A stretch of DNA of 64,000 nt from Ralstonia pickettii. Its GTDB lineage: Bacteria > Pseudomonadota > Gammaproteobacteria > Burkholderiales > Burkholderiaceae. The DNA lies in assembly GCF_000607165.1 (NCBI RefSeq), contig NZ_JFZG01000024.1, positions 62,001 to 126,000 of the forward strand. The letters are read 5' to 3'. Under the pieces are notes generated by a model, which saw only the letters and a program-made list of their open reading frames with translations, searched no databases and was not told the origin of the DNA. Position numbers and translations under genes: made by a program. Below are positions 1 to 9,338 of the stretch, piece by piece; position 1 is the first letter of the stretch; the number at the start of each line of letters is the position of its first letter.

Positions 1-6
1 GCAAAA

Positions 7-498
7 TCAGCGACGCTTGCGGATCAGGCTGACCTGTCCGTTGCGCTCCAGGATGGCGGCCTCCACATCGTCGAGCGTGCGCGAGCCTAAGGTCTGGCGC
101 ACGCTCTCTTGCAAGTCGCCCATGGTGATGAGCGCCGCATCCATCTGCCCTTGATCGAAGCGCCCTTCGCGATAGACCTCGCGTTCGCGCCCCGCGATGA
201 GCCGGTCCAGCTTCGGCAGCCGCACGCATGCCCACCCCAGCAGGCGATGCACGGCCACCAGCGCGAGCGACGCCGACACCGTGGCCACAAACGGCGAGGC
301 CCCGACAATCGCTCGGCTCAGCGTCGCGCCCAGCAACACGGCGACAACGAAGTCGAACGGCGCCCGCTGGCCGAACGAGCGCCGGCCCGACAGGCGCACC
401 AGCGCCAGCCCGATGGCGAACACGACCACCGCGCGCAATGCGGTTTGCAGCGGGTTGAGATCCTTGCCTTCGCCAAACAGGAACAGCAGCGTGTCCAT
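7..498 (-). CDS. DUF421 (YetF-like) membrane protein
   Basis: A 163-residue protein with two to three N-terminal hydrophobic segments (about residues 19-37, 48-68 and 72-90) followed by a small soluble tail. The sequence GRRSFGQ followed by PFDFVVAVLLG is the signature of DUF421/YetF proteins, which sit in the inner membrane and whose biochemical role is not established. The start is the ATG at 498, preceded by GGGAGG at good spacing; an in-frame upstream codon would add 27 residues unlike the family. Divergent from the SDR gene at 656. Family assignment is confident, function unknown. Confidence 0.85.
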   Translation of the reverse strand: MDTLLFLFGEGKDLNPLQTALRAVVVFAIGLALVRLSGRRSFGQRAPFDFVVAVLLGATLSRAIVGASPFVATVSASLALVAVHRLLGWACVRLPKLDRLIAGREREVYREGRFDQGQMDAALITMGDLQESVRQTLGSRTLDDVEAAILERNGQVSLIRKRR

Positions 499-655
499 GG
501 CGCCTCCCGTGGTCGATGTGGAGTCTGTTCCACCAGCAGAGCAAGCGGCGTGCCGCACGGCATGCGCCCGAGAGTGCATCTCACGCCGCGTTCGGGCGCA
601 ATGGCATGCCGCGTGCTGAAAGCCAGTGTATCCACACTTTCATAGCGAGCCCGCC

Positions 656-1516
656 ATGCCCGACCAGCCACAGCAGCAACCGCCACAGCACCAGGACCGT
701 CAGCCCGGCACCGAGGGCAACATGACGCCACGCCCGCGCGCGGAGATGGAGAATTACGTCGGCAGCGGCAAGCTGACAGACAAGGTCGCCATCGTCACCG
801 GCGGCGACAGCGGCATCGGACGCGCCGTCTCCATCGGCTTCGCCAAGGAAGGCGCGGACGTGCTGATCGCCTACCTGGATGAACACGACGACGCCAACCA
901 GACCTGCCGCCTCGTACGCGCCACGGGCCGCCGCTGCGAAGCCATTGCCGGCGACCTGGGCGACGAAGCGCATGCCCGCGCAGTGGTTACGCAGGCGGTG
1001 GCCATGTTCGGCAAGATCGATCTCGTGGTCAGCAATGCGGCAGAGCAGCATCCACAGCAAAGCCTGGCCGACATTGATGCGGCGCAGCTGGAGCGCACGT
1101 TCCGCACCAATGTCTTTGCGATGTTCTATTTGATACGCGCGGCGCTACCGCACTTGCATGAAGGCGCGCGCATCATCGCGACCACGTCGGTCACGGCGTT
1201 TCGCGGCAGCGGGCACCTGGTGGACTACGCCGCCACCAAAGGCGCGATCGTGGCGTTCACCCGCTCACTGGCGCAGCAGTTGGCGGACAAGGGCATCCTG
1301 GTGAACGCCGTGGCGCCGGGGCCGATCTGGACGCCGTTGATCCCGTCCACCTTCGATGCTGAGCACGTCGCCAAGTTTGGCAGCAAGGAGCCATTGGGCC
1401 GGGCCGGCCAGCCGGATGAAGTGGCCCCCTGCTACATATTTCTTGCGTCTGCCGATGCGAGTTACATGACGGGGCAGACGCTGCATCCGAATGGGGGGGA
1501 GATCGTCAATGGGTGA
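656..1516 (+). CDS. SDR family oxidoreductase, YghA/YhdF-like
   Basis: A 286-residue short-chain dehydrogenase. After a Pro/Gln-rich N-terminal extension of about 45 residues comes the Rossmann motif TGGDSGIG, the NAA motif and the catalytic YAATK, then PGPIWTPL, as in the extended-N-terminus SDRs related to E. coli YghA and Bacillus general stress SDRs. These are NAD(P)-dependent reductases of small aldehydes or ketones; the substrate is not predictable here. The ATG at 656 is preferred over an in-frame GTG at 626; neither has a strong ribosome site. Stand-alone gene, convergent with the porin at 1549. Confidence 0.85.
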   Translation: MPDQPQQQPPQHQDRQPGTEGNMTPRPRAEMENYVGSGKLTDKVAIVTGGDSGIGRAVSIGFAKEGADVLIAYLDEHDDANQTCRLVRATGRRCEAIAGDLGDEAHARAVVTQAVAMFGKIDLVVSNAAEQHPQQSLADIDAAQLERTFRTNVFAMFYLIRAALPHLHEGARIIATTSVTAFRGSGHLVDYAATKGAIVAFTRSLAQQLADKGILVNAVAPGPIWTPLIPSTFDAEHVAKFGSKEPLGRAGQPDEVAPCYIFLASADASYMTGQTLHPNGGEIVNG

Positions 1517-1548
1517 CGGGGTGGCGATGCTCCCCCCCTTCCACATCA

Positions 1549-2685
1549 TCAAAACGCCGTCCGCATCCCCACCATCGCACCGAGCTGGTTCACGCCCTTG
1601 GCGGGCGTGGTGCCGCCACCTCCGGCGCTGACGGAATACTGCGCGTTGGCGCTGTTCCAGAGATAGCCAGTCTGCGCATACAGCGCCGTGCGCTTGGACA
1701 GTGCATAGACGCCGCGCAGCACGGCCATCGTTGCGCTGCGGCTCTGGTCGGCATTGACGATACGGAGCAGGCCGGCATCGAGCGTGAGCGCACCCGTGAG
1801 CGGATAGCTGCCGTTGACGAAGTACAGGTTGGAGCGGACATCCCCAGCAACGGCTTGCAGGTGGCGGCCGATCCAGCCGACGCCAAGCTTGGCGTTGCCG
1901 AGCTTCACATAACCGTTGGCGACGATGCGGCGGTCCTTGTCGCCCGCATCGGTGAACGCGATGGGCGCGCTGCCGTTGAAGAACGATGCAGTAGCCCCGG
2001 TGCCGCCGCGCTGCTCTTCGTAGGCGCCGGCCACACCAAAGGTGGCGGCGTCGTACTTCACCATTGCCGACATGGTGCGGCACGCCGATGCATTACCCGC
2101 GACCTCTCCCGCACAGGTGCCGGACGCGGGCACACCGCCCGCCGCATCGTGGCCGAACGAATACGTGGCGCCCACCGTCAGGCCGCTGAAGGTGCCCTTG
2201 TAGGCGATTGTGTTGTCCGTGCGGGCGTTAGGGATGTAGGCGTCCAGTGAACCGATGGCGTACTGGCTGGGGCCGAGAATGTCAGCATCGGCCAGCGAGA
2301 GAAACACCATGCTGTACTGCCGGCCCAGCGTGACGGTGCCGTAATCGCTTGCGAGCCCGACCCACGCCTGCCGGCCGAAGAGACGACCGCCCTGACCGGA
2401 GGTGCCGGTGTCTGTGTTGAAACCGCTTTCCAGCGTGAACACGGCCTTCATGCCGCTGCCCAGGTCTTCAGCGCCGCGCAGGCCCCAGCGCGAGGGCAAC
2501 GTACCCGTCACCGAGGGGATGCGTGTTAGACCATTGCCGTTGGCGTTGGCATGGCTCACGTATTCGATGCCGGTGTCGATCAGGCCGTAAAGCGTGACGC
2601 TCTGGGCGTTGGCCACGCCGCTGGCGAGTGCGCAGGTGGCCGCTGCCAGCGCGAGACAGTGCGTGCGCAAGGTGGTGGTTTGCAT
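1549..2685 (-). CDS. Gram-negative porin, Burkholderiales type
   Basis: A 378-residue outer membrane trimeric porin. It has a signal peptide of about 27 residues ending ANA, then the SVTLYGLIDTGIEY start of mature Burkholderiales porins, a L3-like region around SRWGLRGAEDLG, and a C-terminal phenylalanine (GMRTAF) as required for outer membrane assembly. The start ATG at 2685 follows AGGAGGGG. It is the last gene of the hydroxycinnamate operon, 111 bp after the MFS gene, so it probably admits the phenolic substrate or its ester; this specificity is inferred from context only. Confidence 0.9.
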   Translation of the reverse strand: MQTTTLRTHCLALAAATCALASGVANAQSVTLYGLIDTGIEYVSHANANGNGLTRIPSVTGTLPSRWGLRGAEDLGSGMKAVFTLESGFNTDTGTSGQGGRLFGRQAWVGLASDYGTVTLGRQYSMVFLSLADADILGPSQYAIGSLDAYIPNARTDNTIAYKGTFSGLTVGATYSFGHDAAGGVPASGTCAGEVAGNASACRTMSAMVKYDAATFGVAGAYEEQRGGTGATASFFNGSAPIAFTDAGDKDRRIVANGYVKLGNAKLGVGWIGRHLQAVAGDVRSNLYFVNGSYPLTGALTLDAGLLRIVNADQSRSATMAVLRGVYALSKRTALYAQTGYLWNSANAQYSVSAGGGGTTPAKGVNQLGAMVGMRTAF

Positions 2686-2796
2686 GTGGGGCCCCTCCTA
2701 GGGTCGAGCCGGTCCCGCCCCCCATGTGTGGCGGGCCGGCAGTTTGGAATACGTGGAAGGCGCCATCCGGGCGGACGGCGCTGAAGAAGCGCTGTG

Positions 2797-4017
2797 TCAG
2801 TCCTGCACGCGTGGCCGCTTGAGCAGCAGCAACGCCGCAAGCGCCGCAACAACGGTGACGGGGATGCTTGCGCCGATGATGGTGGTGGCGTGCTGCCCCA
2901 TCGCCAGCAACTGCCCCGCCAGCAGCGGCCCCGCGATCGAGCCCAGCCGGCCCACAGCCACTGCGGCACCCACGCCGGTACCGCGCACGACAGTCGGGTA
3001 ATAGGCCGCCGCCAGCGCGTATAGCACCGACTGCGCACCAATCACAAACAGCCCGGCCATGAACGCCCCGGCCGACATCGATGCCATACCGCCCGCAGCG
3101 GCCAGCAACGACAGCGCCGCGATGATGCCGACATACATGCCCGACACCACCCAGCGCGGGCGCGCCGCGTCCATCAGCATGCCGATACCCAGCGCACCGG
3201 CGCCGCCACCAATGTTGAACAGGATCTGCACCATGCCCACCTGCGGCCGGCTCAGCCCCTGCGCGGCCATCAGCGAAGGCAGCCAATTGAGCAGGAAATA
3301 CAGCACGATCAGCGTGAAGAAGTAGCTGACCCACAGGAACAGCGTGGCGGCCGTGCGGCGCTCGCCAAACAGTGCCCATGACACGGGCGGTGGCTGGATG
3401 GCGCCACGCTGCGCGCTGTCGAACCGGCGCGATTCCTGCAGCGTCAGCAGCAGCGGCACCACGACCAGCGGGCCGAAGCCGCCCACGTAGAAGATGTGAC
3501 GCCAGCCGGAATCGCCCGCGCTCAACATGCCGACCACCGCGGCGATGGCGCCGCCAAACGGGATGCCGCAATACATGACGCTCACGGCGGTGTTGCGCAG
3601 GCGTGTGGGTACCGCTTCGGCACACAACGCGATCAGGTTGGGCATGGCAGCACCCAGGCCGATGCCGGTGGCCACGCGGATCATCAGCAGGCTGTTGAAA
3701 TCCCACACGTGCGCCGTGGCGATTGAAAAAATGCCAAACAGCGCCGTGGCCAGGATCAGCACGCGCTTGCGGCCGATGCGATCGGCCAGGCGGCCGCCCA
3801 GCATGGCGCCCGGCAACAGGCCGAACGTGCCGGCGCTGAAGGCCAGGCCCATCTGCCCGACCGATAGGCCGAACTCGCGCGCCATGCGCGGCGCGGCCAC
3901 GCCGATGGATTGCAGATCGAGCCCTTCAAGCAGTGCAACGATGAAGCACAGCCCGAGGGTCATGGCGACACCGGGGCCAACGTTCTCCCGGGTCAATGTC
4001 GTGGTGGTGGTTTGCAT
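2797..4017 (-). CDS. MFS transporter, aromatic acid:H+ symporter (AAHS) type
   Basis: A 406-residue inner membrane transporter with 12 predicted helices. The loop 2-3 motif GGRLADRIGRKR and the first-helix sequence LLEGLDLQSIGVAAP match the AAHS family, which includes PcaK, MhpT and the 4-hydroxybenzoate carriers. The ATG at 4017 follows GGAAGGAG; an upstream ATG at 4056 lacks a ribosome site and falls in the preceding gene. Located between the tannase-family esterase and the porin in the hydroxycinnamate operon, so the likely cargo is a hydroxycinnamate such as ferulate or p-coumarate (inference). Confidence 0.9.
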   Translation of the reverse strand: MQTTTTTLTRENVGPGVAMTLGLCFIVALLEGLDLQSIGVAAPRMAREFGLSVGQMGLAFSAGTFGLLPGAMLGGRLADRIGRKRVLILATALFGIFSIATAHVWDFNSLLMIRVATGIGLGAAMPNLIALCAEAVPTRLRNTAVSVMYCGIPFGGAIAAVVGMLSAGDSGWRHIFYVGGFGPLVVVPLLLTLQESRRFDSAQRGAIQPPPVSWALFGERRTAATLFLWVSYFFTLIVLYFLLNWLPSLMAAQGLSRPQVGMVQILFNIGGGAGALGIGMLMDAARPRWVVSGMYVGIIAALSLLAAAGGMASMSAGAFMAGLFVIGAQSVLYALAAAYYPTVVRGTGVGAAVAVGRLGSIAGPLLAGQLLAMGQHATTIIGASIPVTVVAALAALLLLKRPRVQD

Positions 4018-4046
4018 GGCGTCTCCTTCCGGATGTTGGGCGGCCG

Positions 4047-5795
4047 TCATTGGCAACTGAAGCTCGACGCGTCGTTGACGTTACCGGTGCCCGTATAGAG
4101 GGCGTTCTTCGGGTACGCGCACAGCGGGCGCGTGCGGTCGTGGCCGGCGGAATTCCAATCGCTGGGCACTTCGGCATTGGGCACGGCGTTGGCAGGGCCG
4201 CGTGCGGTGGCGACCACACTGTCGGGCGCCACGCCGTGTTCCACCCAGGCCACCAGCGGCGTAAGCATGTCGAACTGGTCGGCGGTCGGGCCGCCCGCGC
4301 AGTGGTTCATGCCTGGCACCGGATAGAAGCGCGCGAAGTTGCTGGCATCGCCGCCGTTGGCAGCAGCCAGGCGCTGGTACCAGTCGGTCGTGTCGTCGGA
4401 CGAGAACACCGGGTCGCTCGTGCCGTGATAGACCATCAGCTTGGCGCCGCGCCCCTTGAGCGTGCCGAGGTTGGTCTCGTCGGGCGGCGTCATGAACGAC
4501 CAGGCGGATTCGGTGTACGTGGCGTCGGTGGCGAAGATCTTCGGCGCGTCGGTGTCCATGTTGAACGCCAGGCCATACGCGGTGAGTGACGTAATGGCGG
4601 ATGCGGGCTGCGGCGTGGTCGTAAACACGAACGCCAGTGCTGCGGGGTCGAGCTGAATGGAGTTGCCCTGCTTCCAGGCAGCCCAGTTGCTGCCGCTGAT
4701 ACCGGCATCAAACGAAAAGCCCGAATACAACGCCTGCCCTGCGCTGTTGTGCGCGCCGGCAAACAGATTGGCCATCACGGTCTTCTGCGCGGCGGTCAGG
4801 CAAGTGCCGTCGCGTGCGCCGGTGCAGGTCGGCACATCGTTAGCGAGGCTGAAGGCCGTCTGGCACGCCTTGAGGTTGTTGATCATGCCGTCGGTCGTGC
4901 CATCCAGCGCATCGCACTTGGCGAGCACGTGGCTGGCCACCATGGCGCGCTCCGTTGCGCTCAGGGACGTGGTGATGTCTGGAAAGCCGGCACTGGTGTT
5001 GGCCGTGGCCACCGTCGCCAGCTGCTGCGCGCTGTACACCTCGTTGATGGCCGCCTTGGGCAGATGGAAGCCCGGGTCGCCGGCAACGATGCCGTCATAC
5101 GCATTGGCCGAGCGCGCAGCGGCCACCATCGCATGGCGCCCGCCGTTGGAGCACCCGCCAAAGTAGCTGCGGTCCGGCGCCTTGCCGTACACCTGCGCGA
5201 TCATCGACTTGGCCATTGGCGTGAGCGTGGCGACGGCGTTGTAGCCGTAGTCGAGGCGCGCCTGCGGGTCACGCCCGAACAGCGGCACCTGGCTGCCGTT
5301 ATGCCCAGCATCCGAACTGATCACGGCAAACCCCGAGCCCAGCGCACTGCTCACGGGCCCGCCACCCAACGCGCCCAGCGCGGTGGCCACCGAGCCATCC
5401 AGCCCGCCGTTGGCCTGATAGAAGAAGCGACCATTCCACGCCTTGGGCAGGCGCATTTCAAAACCGATGGCGTAGGTCTTGCCGTCTACCGGGCTCACGC
5501 GCGTGTTCATGGTTCCGGTGATCAGGCAATGCTCGGGCACGGCGTTGCCGCCAACGGTCAACGTGCCTGCCGCCACGGTAGAGACGGCGGTGATGCTGGT
5601 GTTGGCAAAGCTCAGCTTGCCGGCAAAGCTCTCGCACGTGGTGGCGAGCGTCAAGCCGGTGGCAGGCGTGAGTTGTGGCAGTTGCGATGCTTGCGACGTT
5701 GATGCGTCGCCTGTGCTGTCGTCGTTGCAGCCGGCGCAGCTCAGCGCGAGGGCGAGCGCGGTCAGCGCCATGCCCCGTGACATGACGGTCTTCAT
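4047..5795 (-). CDS. Tannase/feruloyl esterase family protein, predicted lipoprotein
   Basis: A 582-residue alpha/beta hydrolase of the tannase family. The Ser nucleophile is in CSNGG (about residue 214), the Asp in GTSDP (about 461) and the His in MNHCAGG (about 496). The Cys next to the Ser and the Cys next to the His form the CS-D-HC motif that is specific to tannase/feruloyl esterase B enzymes. The N terminus (about 23 residues ending SCAGC) looks like a lipoprotein signal, so it probably acts in the periplasm or at the outer membrane. A strong GGAGGAG site precedes the ATG. Placed between the feruloyl-CoA synthetase and the transporter, it probably frees ferulate, caffeate or coumarate from esters; the real ester is not readable from sequence. 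Confidence 0.88.
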   Translation of the reverse strand: MKTVMSRGMALTALALALSCAGCNDDSTGDASTSQASQLPQLTPATGLTLATTCESFAGKLSFANTSITAVSTVAAGTLTVGGNAVPEHCLITGTMNTRVSPVDGKTYAIGFEMRLPKAWNGRFFYQANGGLDGSVATALGALGGGPVSSALGSGFAVISSDAGHNGSQVPLFGRDPQARLDYGYNAVATLTPMAKSMIAQVYGKAPDRSYFGGCSNGGRHAMVAAARSANAYDGIVAGDPGFHLPKAAINEVYSAQQLATVATANTSAGFPDITTSLSATERAMVASHVLAKCDALDGTTDGMINNLKACQTAFSLANDVPTCTGARDGTCLTAAQKTVMANLFAGAHNSAGQALYSGFSFDAGISGSNWAAWKQGNSIQLDPAALAFVFTTTPQPASAITSLTAYGLAFNMDTDAPKIFATDATYTESAWSFMTPPDETNLGTLKGRGAKLMVYHGTSDPVFSSDDTTDWYQRLAAANGGDASNFARFYPVPGMNHCAGGPTADQFDMLTPLVAWVEHGVAPDSVVATARGPANAVPNAEVPSDWNSAGHDRTRPLCAYPKNALYTGTGNVNDASSFSCQ

Positions 5796-5855
5796 GAGTC
5801 TCCTCCTGGGTGGATGAACCAGTCTTTGCCGGTTGGTCGTATTGCTGCGTTGGGA

Positions 5856-7775
5856 TCAGCCCGCGCGGATGACAGCGGGATCGCCATCGCGATACAGCGT
5901 GTCGACCTGCTCTGCACGGTGGGTCAGCACGGCACGCTGGTTGAGCGTGCCCTTGTCGGTGATCTCGCCACGGTCCAGCGACGGCGGCGCGTCAAGCAAG
6001 CGCAGCCGCGCCACGCGCGTGGCGCTGCCGGTGGCCGTGGCGTTCAGTTCATGCAGCAGCGCGGCAAATGCGGCGCGCACGGCGGGGGCAGCCAATACTT
6101 CGGCCACGCCCGCGGTGGGCGGCAGGCCAGACAGGCTGCGGCATCGCTCCATTTGCGGAAATACCAGCAAGCCGATGTCGTCACGGTTCATGCCGGCAAT
6201 CACCACGTCCTGCACGTACGGCGCGCCCGCCGCAATCACGCGGGCGCGCAACGGCCCCACGCTCACGAAGGTGCCGGAGCTGAGCTTGAAGTCCTCCGCA
6301 ATGCGGCCATCGAAGACGAGGCCTTTCTCGGGGTGCTCCGGGTCGTAGAAACGCAGCGCGTCGCCGCTGCAGTAATAGCCGTCTTCGTCGAAGACGGGAG
6401 CCGCGGGCTCTTCGCCCAGGCGCCAGTAGCCACGCATGACGTGCGGCCCGCGAAAACGCGCCTCCAGCTTGTCGCCCACGGGCACGAGCTTGAGTTCGCA
6501 CCCCGGTGCCGGCGTGCCGACATAGCCGGAGCGCATGATCGGCGCGGTGGTGAACAGGCAGCACGGCGAGGTCTCGGTCATGCCCAGCCCGGCCATGATG
6601 CGGATGCGCTCGCCGCAGTGCTGGCCGGTCACGCGCTCCAGCCGGTCCCATGCCTCTTGCGACAGCCCGGCACCGCCAAAGAAGTAGAGCTTCACGCGCG
6701 AGAAGAAGCGCTCGCGCAATGCCGGGTCCCGTTCCAGCGCCAGCGCGAGTTCTTCCCACCCCTTGGGCACGTTGAAATACGCGGTGGGCGCGATCTCGTG
6801 CAGGTTGCGCAGGGTCTCGTCGAATTTGCCCGGCACGGGCCGGCCGTCATCGATGTAAAGCGTGCCGCCGTTGTAAAGCACGATGCCAACGTTGTGGCTG
6901 CCGCCGAAGGTGTGGTTCCAGGGCAGCCAGTCCACCAGCACCGGCGGTTCCTTGGCAAATTCGGGAATGGTCTGGCGCAGCATCTGCTGGTTGCTGCACA
7001 GCATGCGGTGCGTGGTCGGCACGGCCTTGGGCGCGCGTGTCGAGCCGGAAGTGAAGAGCACCTTCACCAGCGTATCGGGGCCGGTTGCGGCCTGCGCGGC
7101 GTCTGCTGTCGTTACGGGCGTCTGCAGCAGCGTGCCGAAGGCTGTAGCGCTGCGCCCCGGCAGTATGCCGTCGCGCGTGATCACCTCCACGCCCTCCGGC
7201 ACCACCGCATCGATGGCTTTGGCAAAGGCCGCGCCATCTGCCGCATAGACGAGCCCCGGCGTGAGCACATCAAACACGTGGCGCAGCTTGCCAAAATCCG
7301 TCGACACCAACGCATACGGCGGCGACACCGGCGCGTACGGCACACCCGCCCACATGGCGCCCAGGGCCAGCTGCAGATGCTCAAGATCATTGCCGGACAG
7401 AATCGCCAGCGGGCGCTCGGTGGAGACACCACGATCCAGCAACGCCTGGCCGATTGCGCGGGCGCGCTCCAGCATCTCGCGATACGTCAGCTTGATCCAC
7501 GCGCCGTCTGCCCCGCGGCGTGCAGCCAGCACACGATCCGGATGGCGCTGCGCGCCCGCCACGAGGCAGTCGGTCATGCGTTGCGGATGCTCGGCAAGCG
7601 CCTCGGTATTGCGCACGTGCCAGACGGTGCCGTCGCGCGCTTCCATCTCGCAACGCGCAGGCGCATCGCTCACGGCAACCTGCCTGTATGGGTGATTTGG
7701 CACACCTGCCGGGGGCGGCATGTGATGCCCGGTTTGAACCTGCCGGCCTTGAGCCTGCATTTCGACGTGATTCAC
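5856..7775 (-). CDS. fcs: Feruloyl-CoA synthetase
   Basis: A 639-residue adenylate-forming enzyme that activates ferulate, p-coumarate or caffeate with ATP and CoA in the cytoplasm. The AMP-binding P-loop TSGSTRAPKAVP lies around residues 238-250, followed by GLGMTETSP and a C-terminal region KLSSGTFVSVGPLR typical of bacterial feruloyl-CoA synthases. The start is a GTG at 7775 with AGGAGAC six bases upstream. It lies 66 bp after the vanillin dehydrogenase and 60 bp before the esterase gene, in the classical fcs-vdh-ech gene set for non-beta-oxidative hydroxycinnamate degradation. Confidence 0.93.
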   Translation of the reverse strand: MNHVEMQAQGRQVQTGHHMPPPAGVPNHPYRQVAVSDAPARCEMEARDGTVWHVRNTEALAEHPQRMTDCLVAGAQRHPDRVLAARRGADGAWIKLTYREMLERARAIGQALLDRGVSTERPLAILSGNDLEHLQLALGAMWAGVPYAPVSPPYALVSTDFGKLRHVFDVLTPGLVYAADGAAFAKAIDAVVPEGVEVITRDGILPGRSATAFGTLLQTPVTTADAAQAATGPDTLVKVLFTSGSTRAPKAVPTTHRMLCSNQQMLRQTIPEFAKEPPVLVDWLPWNHTFGGSHNVGIVLYNGGTLYIDDGRPVPGKFDETLRNLHEIAPTAYFNVPKGWEELALALERDPALRERFFSRVKLYFFGGAGLSQEAWDRLERVTGQHCGERIRIMAGLGMTETSPCCLFTTAPIMRSGYVGTPAPGCELKLVPVGDKLEARFRGPHVMRGYWRLGEEPAAPVFDEDGYYCSGDALRFYDPEHPEKGLVFDGRIAEDFKLSSGTFVSVGPLRARVIAAGAPYVQDVVIAGMNRDDIGLLVFPQMERCRSLSGLPPTAGVAEVLAAPAVRAAFAALLHELNATATGSATRVARLRLLDAPPSLDRGEITDKGTLNQRAVLTHRAEQVDTLYRDGDPAVIRAG

Positions 7776-7841
7776 GTCTTGTCTCCTGAATGCGCCGCCC
7801 GTTTTATGGTTGTGGTGGGCGGCTGCCGAACTTCAGATCGG

Positions 7842-9305
7842 TTAAATCGGATAGTGGCGCGGCGTATTCTGCAAGGTGATCCAGCGCAGCTCCGTAAATT
7901 CCGCAATCGATGCCTTGCCGCCAAAACGGCCATAGCCACTGCTCTTCACGCCGCCAAACGGCATCTGCGCTTCATCGTGCACGGTGGGGCCGTTGATGTG
8001 GCAGATGCCCGATTCGATACGCTGCGCAACCCGCATGGCGCGCGACACATCGCGGCTGAACACGGCGGCCGACAAGCCGTATTCGCTGTCGTTGGCCAAG
8101 CGGATCGCCTCTTCGTCGCCATCGACGCGCGCCACCGTCACCACGGGGCCGAACGATTCCTCGTTGTACAACCGCATGGCAGGCGTCACGCCATCCACGA
8201 TGGCCGGCTGCACGATGGCGCCATCCATGTGCAAGCCAACGGGCAGCGCGGCGCCGAGCGCGCGGGCATCTTCCACCAGCGCCTGCACGCGCTTGGCCGC
8301 ATCCACGCTCACCATCGCGCCCAGCTGCGCGGTGGCGTCGGTCGGGTCACCTGCGCGAAGCGTGCGCGCCTTGGCGGCCAGCTTGTCGACGAGGGCATCG
8401 GCAATCTTGCGATCGACGATGACGCGTTCGGTCGACATGCAGATCTGCCCCTGGTTGAAGAACGCACCGAAGGCGATGGCATCCACCGCGGCGTCGAGAT
8501 CCGCATCGTCCAGCACCAGTACCGGCGCCTTGCCGCCCAGCTCCAGCAGCGCTGGCTTCAGATGCCGCGCGGCGTGCTGCGCAATGATGCGCCCCACGTG
8601 CGTCGAGCCCGTGAAGTTCACGCGCCGCACGGCCGGGTGCGCGATCAGGCGTTCCACCACCTGGGCCGCATCGGCCGGCGCGTTGCTCACCACGTTGACC
8701 ACACCGTCGCCCAAGCCAGCCTCTTGCAGCACGGTGCCGATCAGCCGGTGCACGCCCGGACACATCTCCGAGGCCTTCAACACGACCGTGTTGCCGCACG
8801 CCAGCGGCATCGCCAGCGCGCGCGTGCCCAGGATCACCGGCGCGTTCCACGGCGCAATGCCCAGCACCACGCCGCTCGGCTGACGCACGGCCATCGCAAA
8901 GTTGCCCGGCACATCGGACGGGATCACGCTGCCGTCGATCTGCGTGGTCATGGAGGCAGCTTCGCGCAGCATGTTGGCCGCCAGCATGACGTTGAAGCCG
9001 ATCCAGTTGGGGCTGGCGCCGGTTTCGGCAGCGCCGGCATGGATGAATGCCTCGGTGTGCTGGTCCATCAGGTCGGCCGCCTTGAGCAGGCGCTTGCGGC
9101 GCTCCCCCGGCGGTAGCGCTGCCCACACGGGGAAGGCATCGGCGGCGGCCTGCACGGCGGCGTCCGCATCCTCCAGCGTGGCAGCCGCCGCGCGCGAGGC
9201 CACCGCGTCGTTGACTGGGTTGCGGCGCTCGAAGGTGGCACCGTTGGCGGCTGGCCGGCTTTGACCACCGATCAGCAGGGTCACAAGCTGAGTCACGTCA
9301 AGCAT
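7842..9305 (-). CDS. vdh: Vanillin dehydrogenase (aldehyde dehydrogenase)
   Basis: A 487-residue NAD(P)+-dependent aldehyde dehydrogenase. The catalytic Cys is in GQICMSTE (about residue 288) and the general-base Glu in LELGGK (about 254). The sequence resembles the salicylaldehyde/vanillin dehydrogenase branch. It would oxidise vanillin, 4-hydroxybenzaldehyde or protocatechualdehyde made by the hydratase-lyase to the matching benzoates. The ATG has GGAG eight bases upstream. It lies 33 bp after ech and before fcs, which is the main support for the substrate. Confidence 0.92.
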   Translation of the reverse strand: MLDVTQLVTLLIGGQSRPAANGATFERRNPVNDAVASRAAAATLEDADAAVQAAADAFPVWAALPPGERRKRLLKAADLMDQHTEAFIHAGAAETGASPNWIGFNVMLAANMLREAASMTTQIDGSVIPSDVPGNFAMAVRQPSGVVLGIAPWNAPVILGTRALAMPLACGNTVVLKASEMCPGVHRLIGTVLQEAGLGDGVVNVVSNAPADAAQVVERLIAHPAVRRVNFTGSTHVGRIIAQHAARHLKPALLELGGKAPVLVLDDADLDAAVDAIAFGAFFNQGQICMSTERVIVDRKIADALVDKLAAKARTLRAGDPTDATAQLGAMVSVDAAKRVQALVEDARALGAALPVGLHMDGAIVQPAIVDGVTPAMRLYNEESFGPVVTVARVDGDEEAIRLANDSEYGLSAAVFSRDVSRAMRVAQRIESGICHINGPTVHDEAQMPFGGVKSSGYGRFGGKASIAEFTELRWITLQNTPRHYPI

Positions 9306-9338
9306 GGGTTCGTCTCCGGGGGCGTTGGAGGGAGCGGA

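Noticed and set aside
5814-9116. Plus-strand open frame of about 1100 codons opposite fcs, vdh and the esterase end
   Set aside because: It is antisense to three genes with complete catalytic motifs; long antisense frames are common in GC-rich DNA, and its His/Arg-rich translation has no domain.
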